Below, piece by piece: positions 1-5,485 of a DNA stretch of 6,070 nucleotides. Source of the DNA: Helicobacteraceae bacterium (GTDB taxonomy: Bacteria > Campylobacterota > Campylobacteria > Campylobacterales > Sulfurimonadaceae); assembly GCA_027056525.1 (NCBI GenBank), contig JALUKO010000002.1, positions 1 through 6,070 of the forward strand, given 5' to 3'. The position numbers were made by a program, and so were the translations under genes. Position 1 is the stretch's first letter. The number at the start of each line of letters is the position of its first letter. The notes beneath the pieces are model-generated. The model was given only the letters and a program-made list of their open reading frames with translations. It searched no databases and was not told where the DNA came from.

Positions 1-1336
1 TTATGCATCTGAGTTGTTGGTTGATAACGGTGCCCCTGTAACACAAAAAATTCTCGCTAAAGAGGAGGGAACAGTTAAATACTTCTTGCTCAAAGGTGAC
101 TATTTAGAGAGATTTGAAGGGCTTAAAGCCGGCTATGAAGTAGTTGAAAAAGGTCTTTTTGCGGCAGTTATTGATACAAATAATCGTGAAGCGGTGCGTC
201 ACTATATTGCTCGTGGTTCAGTTATCGTTGCTGATGATAATGAGAATGTTGATGCCAATGTACTTATTGCAAAACCAAAAACTGATGAGTCGGTTGTTAT
301 CGCAGAGTGGGATCCGTACTCTAATCCGGTTATCTCAGAAGCAAACGGTGTTGTCAAATACGAAGATATCATTGTCGGTACAACGGCATCTGAGCAACTT
401 GATGAGCTTACGGGTAAAGTGCGTCTTATGATTAATGATCATATTCCTGCCGAGTACAAACCAACGTTAGTACTTGCAACAGAAGATGGTGAACTTATGA
501 GATATGCGATTGATGCAAAATCATCGCTCTTTGTTGATGATGGCGCAACTGTAAAAGTGGCAGATATTTTGGCTAAAACACCAAAAGCATTACAAAAATC
601 ATCAGATATTACAGGGGGTCTTCCACGTGTATCTGAACTTTTTGAGGGTCGTCGTCCAAAAGCAACAGCACTTATCTCTGAAATAGACGGTGTGGTAAGC
701 TTTGGTAAACCACTTCGTGGAAAAGTTAGAATTGTTGTCTCTTCTGAGCAAGGGATTGTAAAAGAGTATTTTGTAGATAAATCACATGAGGCAGTAGTAG
801 CATCAGGTGACTTTGTACACGCCGGTGAGCGTTTGACTACAGGTATTATCTCTTCACACGAACTTCTTAGAATTATGGGTGTCAAAGCACTTTATAACTA
901 TCTTGTAAGTGAAGTACAACAAGTATATCGTTCTCAGGGGGTTAATATCGCTGATAAACATATTGAGGTTATTTTTACTCAGATGTTGCGTCAGGTTAAA
1001 ATTGTAAAATCGGGAGATACAAAATTTATTCAGGGTGATTTGATCTCTAAAAATAAATTTGCTCAAGAGAATGAGAAGATCATTCGTCTTGGCGGTCGTC
1101 CTGCAATTGCTGAACCGTTCTTGGTTGGTATCACTCGTGCTGCAGTTTCCGCAGACAGTATTATTTCGGCTGCATCGTTCCAAGATACGACCAAAGTACT
1201 GACAGAAGCGGCAGTTTCTGCTAAGGTTGATGATCTTAATGACCTTAAAGAAAATGTTATTATCGGTCGTACTATTCCTGTTGGTACAGGTATTTACAAA
1301 GACCAAGAAGTTGTTTTTCAAGCAGAAGAGGAATAG
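1..1336 (+). CDS. rpoC: RNA polymerase subunit beta' (C-terminal part, 5' end outside window)
   Basis: Beta' forms much of the active-site cleft of RNA polymerase, and this is its last 444 residues. The frame is open from base 2 with no start, so the gene enters from the left. A TTG at 14 is internal. Residues about 1-200 resemble the SI3 insertion (sandwich-barrel hybrid motifs) that splits the trigger loop in E. coli: WDPYSNP at 103-109 and QLDELTG at 132-138 match E. coli WDPHTRP and QTDELTG. Next come hallmarks of the conserved C-terminal region: TGGLPRV (204-210) followed by LFEGRRPK, DKHIEVI (318-324), AASFQDTT (390-397) and LKENVIIGR (415-423), ending shortly after IPVGTG as in the family. 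The catalytic NADFDGD loop lies upstream, outside the window. Whether rpoC is separate from or fused to rpoB (fused in Helicobacter) cannot be told here. Identity is certain. Confidence 0.98.
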   Translation, partial: YASELLVDNGAPVTQKILAKEEGTVKYFLLKGDYLERFEGLKAGYEVVEKGLFAAVIDTNNREAVRHYIARGSVIVADDNENVDANVLIAKPKTDESVVIAEWDPYSNPVISEANGVVKYEDIIVGTTASEQLDELTGKVRLMINDHIPAEYKPTLVLATEDGELMRYAIDAKSSLFVDDGATVKVADILAKTPKALQKSSDITGGLPRVSELFEGRRPKATALISEIDGVVSFGKPLRGKVRIVVSSEQGIVKEYFVDKSHEAVVASGDFVHAGERLTTGIISSHELLRIMGVKALYNYLVSEVQQVYRSQGVNIADKHIEVIFTQMLRQVKIVKSGDTKFIQGDLISKNKFAQENEKIIRLGGRPAIAEPFLVGITRAAVSADSIISAASFQDTTKVLTEAAVSAKVDDLNDLKENVIIGRTIPVGTGIYKDQEVVFQAEEE

Positions 1337-1346
1337 CTTCCATTTT

Positions 1347-1377
1347 AGAGTTAAAAGTGCATAAGCACTTTTACTCT
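1347..1377 (+). terminator. Hairpin after rpoC, probable terminator or processing site
   Basis: Eleven bases past the rpoC stop, AGAGT (1347-1351) and AAAAGTGC (1353-1360) pair with GCACTTTT (1365-1372) and ACTCT (1373-1377). This gives 13 base pairs with one bulged T and an ATAA loop. The core has A4 on one side and T4 on the other, so it could act on both strands. No clean T-run follows the full stem, so if it terminates, the T4 of the right arm must serve as the U-tract. Partial termination or an mRNA 3'-end/processing role between rpoBC and the rpsL operon is equally possible. Confidence 0.6.
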
Positions 1378-1425
1378 CTATCGTAAAATCTCTTTATATT
1401 TCTCATATAAATTTATAAATATTAA

Positions 1426-1453
1426 TTGACACTTAAAATAAGCAAACTTTAAT
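1426..1453 (+). promoter_or_regulatory. Candidate sigma70 promoter P1 for rpsL-rpsG-fusA
   Basis: A perfect -35 hexamer TTGACA (1426-1431) is followed after 16 bases by TTTAAT (1448-1453), which matches five of six positions of TATAAT. The stretch just upstream (about 1391-1425) is very AT-rich and includes the 12-base palindrome TATAAATTTATA (1406-1417), which would suit an UP-type element. Transcription would begin near 1460, giving a leader of about 80 bases before rpsL. This is inferred from motif match only. Confidence 0.45.
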
Positions 1454-1478
1454 CACTATTTCTATATCATTACGCGTT

Positions 1479-1484
1479 TATAAT
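1479..1484 (+). promoter_or_regulatory. Candidate promoter P2 (-10 box) for rpsL-rpsG-fusA
   Basis: A perfect TATAAT at 1479-1484 is preceded by T-rich sequence and has no recognisable -35 box. This is the usual form of vegetative promoters in Campylobacterota. The start would be near 1491, about 50 bases before the rpsL ATG. It may act alone or with P1 as a tandem pair. A promoter here would let ribosomal protein and EF-G synthesis be set apart from rpoBC. Confidence 0.5.
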
Positions 1485-1540
1485 TCTCTGAAAAATTAGA
1501 GGATTACATTCTACTGGAAAAAATTAAGTAAAGGAATTGT

Positions 1541-1915
1541 ATGCCTACAATCAATCAATTGATTCGTAAAGAGCGTAAAAAAGTGATTAAAAAATCTAAA
1601 TCACCAGCTCTAGTAAGTTGTCCGCAACGCCGTGGTGTTTGTACTCGTGTTTATACGACTACACCTAAAAAACCAAACTCGGCTTTAAGAAAAGTTGCGA
1701 AAGTTCGTTTAACTTCTGGATTTGAAGTTATTTCATATATCGGTGGTGAGGGTCACAACCTTCAAGAACACTCTATTGTACTTGTACGTGGTGGTCGTAT
1801 TAAAGATTTACCTGGTGTGAAGTATCATATTGTTCGTGGTGCACTTGATACTGCCGGTGTTGCTAACCGTACTGTTGCGCGTTCTAAATACGGAACGAAA
1901 AAGCCTAAAAAATAA
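1541..1915 (+). CDS. rpsL: 30S ribosomal protein S12
   Basis: S12 sits at the decoding centre of the 30S subunit and takes part in checking codon-anticodon fit. The 124-residue protein has the family's usual length. It contains the signature TTTPKKPNSALRKV (39-52), YIGGEGHNLQEHS (66-78), GGRIKDLPGVKYH (84-96) and a basic end at KYGTKKPKK. Lys43 and Lys88, the positions usually changed in streptomycin-resistant mutants, are the sensitive-type residues. Asp89, the residue methylthiolated by RimO where that enzyme exists, is present. The start is supported by AAGGA (1531-1535) five bases before the ATG. It is the first gene of the rpsL-rpsG-fusA group, behind its own candidate promoters and 204 bases from rpoC. 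The N-terminal 20 residues are lysine-rich and differ from E. coli, as is normal between phyla. Confidence 0.98.
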   Translation: MPTINQLIRKERKKVIKKSKSPALVSCPQRRGVCTRVYTTTPKKPNSALRKVAKVRLTSGFEVISYIGGEGHNLQEHSIVLVRGGRIKDLPGVKYHIVRGALDTAGVANRTVARSKYGTKKPKK

Positions 1916-1930
1916 TTGGTTAGTTTTATA

Positions 1931-1950
1931 CAGAGATAGTGATATCTTTG
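1931..1950 (+). promoter_or_regulatory. GUGA-loop hairpin in the rpsL-rpsG spacer
   Basis: CAGAGATA (1931-1938) pairs with TATCTTTG (1943-1950) across a GUGA loop, giving eight pairs, one of them G-U. GUGA belongs to the stable GNRA tetraloop class. The hairpin lies in the 74-base gap, 25 bases before the rpsG ribosome binding site. In E. coli, S7 represses its own operon by binding RNA in this same spacer, so a feedback site is an attractive but unproven reading. The stem is AT-rich and has no T-run after it, so it is unlikely to be a terminator. Confidence 0.3.
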
Positions 1951-1989
1951 AGTAAATTAATTATAATTGAAGATTAAGGAAAATAACAA

Positions 1990-2457
1990 ATGAGAAGAAG
2001 AAAAGCTCCCGTTCGTGAAATTATGCCTGACCCAGTTTATGGAAGCAAAATTTTAACGAAATTTATAAATAAAATAATGTTAGATGGTAAAAAATCTACA
2101 GCAGAAAAAATTATCTACAGTGCATTAGATATCATCGGCACAAGAGGCGAAAAAAGCGGTATCGATACTTTCAATGAAGCCATTGAAAATATCAAGCCGA
2201 TTATAGAAGTAAAAAGCCGTCGTGTTGGTGGGGCTACATACCAAGTTCCAGTAGAAGTACGCCCGGTACGTCAACTTTCACTAGCTATCAGATGGTTAGT
2301 TGATGCAGCTCGTAAAAGAAACGAGAGAACAATGGCTGAGAGATTAGCTAACGAATTGATGGATGCAGCAACTGATAAAGGTTCAGCATTCAAGAAAAAA
2401 GAAGATACTTATAAAATGGCAGAAGCAAATAAAGCATTTGCTCATTACCGTTGGTAA
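1990..2457 (+). CDS. rpsG: 30S ribosomal protein S7
   Basis: S7 binds the 3' major domain of 16S rRNA, starts assembly of the 30S head and borders the E site. The product is 155 residues, the usual bacterial length. Visible signatures are MPDPVYGSK (12-20), LDGKKSTAE (31-39), the beta-hairpin region SRRVGGATYQVPVEVRP (76-92), RWLVDAARKR (101-110) and the conserved end AEANKAFAHYRW (144-155). The start has AAGGA (1976-1980) nine bases upstream and the typical basic opening MRRRKAPVRE. It follows rpsL by 74 bases and precedes fusA by 134 bases on the same strand, as in the str operon. In several bacteria S7 is the translational repressor of this operon. The GUGA-loop hairpin upstream is a possible site for that. 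Nothing is missing or broken. Confidence 0.98.
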   Translation: MRRRKAPVREIMPDPVYGSKILTKFINKIMLDGKKSTAEKIIYSALDIIGTRGEKSGIDTFNEAIENIKPIIEVKSRRVGGATYQVPVEVRPVRQLSLAIRWLVDAARKRNERTMAERLANELMDAATDKGSAFKKKEDTYKMAEANKAFAHYRW

Positions 2458-2475
2458 TCTGTAAGTAATTATGTT

Positions 2476-2507
2476 GGACTCTCCCAACCTTAAGGGGTTG
2501 GGAATCC
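2476..2507 (+). promoter_or_regulatory. GC-rich hairpin in the rpsG-fusA spacer (hairpin B)
   Basis: TCCCAACC (2482-2489) pairs with GGTTGGGA (2496-2503) around a TTAAGG loop. GGA (2476-2478) with TCC (2505-2507) can extend the stem beyond a small internal loop. No T-run follows (the next bases are TCAAATGACC), so a simple intrinsic terminator is unlikely. Its left side also contains GTTGG (2473-2477), which can pair instead with CCAAC at 2485-2489 or, as GTTGGAC, with GTCCAAC at 2554-2560. The RNA may therefore switch between forms. Role unknown: mRNA stability, processing or attenuation are all possible. Confidence 0.4.
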
Positions 2508-2513
2508 TCAAAT

Positions 2514-2556
2514 GACCTCTTTTACAAGTAGAGATTCTCTATTTATAAAAGAGGTC
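2514..2556 (+). promoter_or_regulatory. Long hairpin/dyad before fusA with nested promoter-like motif (hairpin C)
   Basis: GACCTCTTTTA (2514-2524) is the exact reverse complement of TAAAAGAGGTC (2546-2556), an 11-bp perfect stem. Inside it, TAGAG (2529-2533) and CTCTA (2537-2541) make a second stem around ATT. The same DNA holds a promoter-like pair, TTTACA (2521-2526) and TATAAA (2544-2549), separated by exactly 17 bases, each five of six to consensus. The dyad arms overlap both boxes, which would suit an operator over a fusA promoter. Read as RNA, it is a structured leader ending 35 bases before the fusA ATG. The sequence alone cannot decide between these readings. Confidence 0.4.
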
Positions 2557-2591
2557 CAACTCTATAAATCAATAACTAAGGCATTGTAAAG

Positions 2592-4682
2592 ATGGCAAGA
2601 ACACATAAATTAGAAGATGTAAGAAATATCGGTATTGCTGCGCATATCGATGCAGGTAAAACAACAACAACAGAAAGAATTCTTTTCTACACTGGTGTTG
2701 AACATAAGATAGGTGAGGTTCATGATGGTGCTGCTACCATGGATTGGATGGAACAAGAGCAGGAGCGTGGTATCACTATTACTTCTGCTGCAACAACTTG
2801 TGAGTGGCAAGGAAAACAGATCAATATTATTGATACTCCGGGCCACGTTGACTTCACCATTGAAGTTGAGCGTTCTATGCGTGTACTTGATGGTGCTGTT
2901 TCAGTATTCTGTGCTGTTGGTGGGGTACAACCACAATCAGAAACAGTGTGGAGACAAAGAAACCGTTACAAGGTTCCTTCTATTGTTTTTGTTAACAAAA
3001 TGGACAGAACTGGTGCAGACTTTTATGAAGTTGAGCGTCAGATCCGTGACAGACTCAAAGGTAACCCAATGCCTTTTCAACTACCAATCGGTGCTGAAGA
3101 GAACTTTGAAGGTGTTGTTGATCTTGTTAAGATGAAAGAGATCGTGTGGGATGCTGATGCTGCAATGGGTTCTGCATATCACGAGCAAGATATTCGTCCG
3201 GAGTTACAAGAGATTGCTGATGAATACAGAGAAAAGATGTTAGAAACACTTTCAGAAGTTGATGGCAATGATGAATTTGCTATGAAATTCTTAGAGGGTG
3301 AAGAGATTTCTCAAGAAGAGATCAAAGCAGCTATCAAATCAGCTACAATCGGCATGGCTGTTGTTCCAATGACTCCGGGTACTGCATTTAAAAACAAAGG
3401 TGTTCAGACTTTACTTGACGCTGTTGTTGATTACCTGCCATCACCTGTAGAAGCACCACCGATTATGGGAACCATGATGGATAATGAAGAAGTTGAAGTG
3501 GCAGTTCCTTCAACTGATGATGGCGCATTTGCTTCATTGGCATTTAAAATTATGACAGACCCGTTTGTTGGTGTACTTACATTTATTCGTGTATACAGAG
3601 GTTCATTAGAGTCAGGTTCTTATGTGCACAATACAACAAAAGATAAAAAAGAGCGTATTGGTCGTATCTTGAAAATGCATGCTATCAAGCGTGAAGAGAT
3701 CAAAGAGATTTACGCTGGTGAAATCGGTGCGGTTGTTGGTCTTAAATCAACAACAACAGGGGATACTTTATGTGATCCTGAAGAAAAAGTTGTATTAGAG
3801 CGTATGGACTTCCCGGAGCCGGTTATCTCTGTTGCAGTTGAGCCAAAAACAAAAGCCGATCAAGAGAAAATGGGTATTGCTTTAGGTAAACTGGCAGCTG
3901 AAGATCCGTCTTTTAGAGTACATACTGATGAAGAAACAGGTCAGACTATTATCTCCGGTATGGGTGAGTTACACCTAGAGATTCTTGTTGATAGAATGAA
4001 GCGTGAGTTTAAGGTTGAAGCAGAAGTTGGTGCTCCACAGGTTTCATACCGTGAGTCTATCAAAAAAGAGGTTGAGCAAGAGTACAAATATGCTAAACAA
4101 TCTGGTGGTCGTGGTCAGTTCGGTCATGTTTATTTACGCGTTAAGCCGGGTGAAGCAGATACAGGTTTTGTTTTCAACAATGAGATCAAAGGTGGAGCTA
4201 TTCCACGTGAGTATATCCCTGCAGTTGAGAAGGGCTGTGAAGAAGCTATGCAAAACGGTGTTCTTGCAGGTTATCCTATGGAAGATGTTGAAGTTACACT
4301 TTATGATGGTTCTTACCATGATGTCGATTCAAATGAGATGGCATTTAAACTTGCTGCATCAATGGGATTTAAAGAAGCTTGTCGTAAAGCGAGTCCTTCG
4401 ATCTTAGAGCCAATAATGAAGGTTGAAGTTGAAGTTCCTGAAGACTTTATGGGTGATGTTATCGGTGACCTTAACCGTCGTCGTGGACAGGTAAATAACA
4501 TGGGTGACCGTTCAGGTAACAAAATTGTTGATGCATTTGTTCCACTTGCTGAGATGTTTGGTTATTCAACTGATTTACGTTCTGCAACGCAAGGACGTGC
4601 TACATACTCAATGGAATTTGATCACTATGAAGAGGTTCCAAAAAATGTTTCTGAAGAGATACAGAAAAAACGTAACGGCTAA
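2592..4682 (+). CDS. fusA: Elongation factor G
   Basis: EF-G is the GTPase that moves tRNAs and mRNA through the ribosome after each peptide bond and, with RRF, helps split ribosomes for recycling. The 696 residues match the family length. The G domain shows G1 AHIDAGKTT (17-25), switch I with RGITI (59-63), G3 DTPGH (81-85), G4 NKMD (135-138) and a G5-like GTAFKNKG (263-270). Domain II begins near 300. ISGMGELHLEI (454-464) marks domain III. Domain IV follows with GGRGQFGHVYLRV (505-517) and the tip YHDVDS (575-580), whose His576 matches E. coli His583, which is needed for fast translocation. GDLNRRRG (625-632) lies in domain V. AAGG (2578-2581) ten bases upstream supports the start. It is last in the operon: no tuf follows, and a hairpin lies 13 bases after the stop. 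The spacer ahead of it is structured and may give it separate control. Confidence 0.98.
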   Translation: MARTHKLEDVRNIGIAAHIDAGKTTTTERILFYTGVEHKIGEVHDGAATMDWMEQEQERGITITSAATTCEWQGKQINIIDTPGHVDFTIEVERSMRVLDGAVSVFCAVGGVQPQSETVWRQRNRYKVPSIVFVNKMDRTGADFYEVERQIRDRLKGNPMPFQLPIGAEENFEGVVDLVKMKEIVWDADAAMGSAYHEQDIRPELQEIADEYREKMLETLSEVDGNDEFAMKFLEGEEISQEEIKAAIKSATIGMAVVPMTPGTAFKNKGVQTLLDAVVDYLPSPVEAPPIMGTMMDNEEVEVAVPSTDDGAFASLAFKIMTDPFVGVLTFIRVYRGSLESGSYVHNTTKDKKERIGRILKMHAIKREEIKEIYAGEIGAVVGLKSTTTGDTLCDPEEKVVLERMDFPEPVISVAVEPKTKADQEKMGIALGKLAAEDPSFRVHTDEETGQTIISGMGELHLEILVDRMKREFKVEAEVGAPQVSYRESIKKEVEQEYKYAKQSGGRGQFGHVYLRVKPGEADTGFVFNNEIKGGAIPREYIPAVEKGCEEAMQNGVLAGYPMEDVEVTLYDGSYHDVDSNEMAFKLAASMGFKEACRKASPSILEPIMKVEVEVPEDFMGDVIGDLNRRRGQVNNMGDRSGNKIVDAFVPLAEMFGYSTDLRSATQGRATYSMEFDHYEEVPKNVSEEIQKKRNG

Positions 4683-4695
4683 TCTGATGCCATCT

Positions 4696-4720
4696 ATGCA
4701 CTTCCAGCCCGGAAGTGCAT
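4696..4720 (+). terminator. Perfect hairpin after fusA, end of the operon
   Basis: ATGCACTTCC (4696-4705) is the exact reverse complement of GGAAGTGCAT (4711-4720), a 10-bp stem with the loop AGCCC, beginning 13 bases after the fusA stop. What follows (AACACTCCTTTCC) is not a proper T-run, so it may be a weak or factor-assisted terminator, or a 3'-end stabiliser for the operon mRNA. Its position before a new promoter supports an operon boundary. Confidence 0.6.
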
Positions 4721-4770
4721 AACACTCCTTTCCAATTACATTATTTCCATCATAGAAAAATTATATTATT

Positions 4771-4786
4771 TATAATCTGATATAAT
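4771..4786 (+). promoter_or_regulatory. Tandem TATAAT promoter for the exported-protein gene
   Basis: Two perfect TATAAT boxes lie ten bases apart (4771-4776 and 4781-4786), downstream of T/A-rich sequence with no clear -35 box, the usual Campylobacterota arrangement. Starts would fall near 4783 and 4793, leaving a leader of roughly 20-30 bases with AGGTGA (4804-4809) as ribosome binding site. Either box, or both, could be used. Confidence 0.55.
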
Positions 4787-4813
4787 TACAAAAACAAAAC
4801 AATAGGTGATACT

Positions 4814-5479
4814 ATGAAAAAACTACTCATTTTATTTATTTTTTCAACACTTCTTTTAGCACAAAATCCACTAGCCTATTCAGCATTGGGGGATGTGATA
4901 TATGACAATGCAAAGGGGATTGAAAAACTACAAAACATAAAACTTTTTGAGGTCTTTCAACCAAAAATACAAAAGTATCTTTTGGATGTATCACAAACAA
5001 AAAAATATGGTTTTGCCCTAGATAACAGTGAGAAGGGCAGCACAAAAAAAAAGTATCTAAATAAATTACGTGAACTTTCAAAAACAAATGATTTTTTTCT
5101 CCGCAGTGCCAGAAACAGTTATGACTCTGCAATACAAACTAATGATTCTCAATTGTTTTCACAATTGCTCAATACGGGACTCATCGATATAAAAAGTAAT
5201 ATTGTGCAGATTAAAACGTACTATGAACAACATAGTGATGAGATAAATGCCACCGAGTATGTAAAAAACTTTTTCGATGAAGATGCAAGAATAAAACAAC
5301 AAGAGCAAAGATTACACAAGCCGAGTTTAAGCAAAGAGCAGATTGAAGAGGAACGAATCAAAAGAATCAGAGCCAATGACAGGGCAAAACGGGAAGCTTT
5401 GAAAAAAACTCTTGATGAAGAGGCGATAAGAAAAAAAATCCAGATTAGAGAAGAGCAAAAAAAAGAACTACTTTACTAA
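4814..5479 (+). CDS. Hypothetical exported protein with charged helical C-terminus
   Basis: I do not recognise a family for this 221-residue protein. Residues 1-16 form a typical signal peptide: MKK, a hydrophobic core, then a likely signal peptidase I cut after LLLA at Ala16. There is no cysteine anywhere, so it is neither a lipoprotein nor disulfide-bonded, and no further membrane segment is seen. A periplasmic location is inferred. Residues about 25-155 look mainly helical and mixed polar. Residues about 156-219 are dominated by E, K, R and Q (for example EQIEEERIKRIRANDR), predicting a long coiled coil or single charged helix. AGGTGA (4804-4809), four bases before the ATG, supports the start. 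It has its own tandem promoter after the fusA hairpin, so it is probably not in the operon. The gene is rich in A-runs (A9 at 5044-5052; A7-A8 at 5402, 5431 and 5457). Its stop lies six bases from the convergent bpt. Confidence 0.85.
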   Translation: MKKLLILFIFSTLLLAQNPLAYSALGDVIYDNAKGIEKLQNIKLFEVFQPKIQKYLLDVSQTKKYGFALDNSEKGSTKKKYLNKLRELSKTNDFFLRSARNSYDSAIQTNDSQLFSQLLNTGLIDIKSNIVQIKTYYEQHSDEINATEYVKNFFDEDARIKQQEQRLHKPSLSKEQIEEERIKRIRANDRAKREALKKTLDEEAIRKKIQIREEQKKELLY

Positions 5480-5485
5480 AACTCC

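Noticed and set aside
14..16. TTG at 14 as a start codon for the first gene
   Set aside because: The frame is open back to base 2 with sequence that continues the rpoC protein. The gene simply enters from the left.
854..1321. 155-codon open frame on the minus strand inside rpoC (also one at 439-885)
   Set aside because: It lies wholly antisense to highly conserved rpoC sequence, and its translation is Cys/Asn/Ile-rich with no recognisable motif: a shadow frame.
1962..1967. TATAAT between rpsL and rpsG as an internal promoter
   Set aside because: There is no -35-like box at the right spacing, and a start near 1973 would fall at the ribosome binding site, leaving almost no leader. It is probably chance in AT-rich DNA.
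4134..4319. Minus-strand frames inside fusA (2610-2846, 4134-4319, 4313-4522) and alternative-frame + strand frames
   Set aside because: All overlap a full-length, well conserved fusA and have no ribosome binding sites or recognisable motifs.
4713..4722. Decamer AAGTGCATAA shared by the hairpins after rpoC (1355-1364) and fusA (4713-4722) as a repeat element
   Set aside because: The shared bases sit in different parts of the two hairpins and the flanks do not match, so chance is the simplest explanation.
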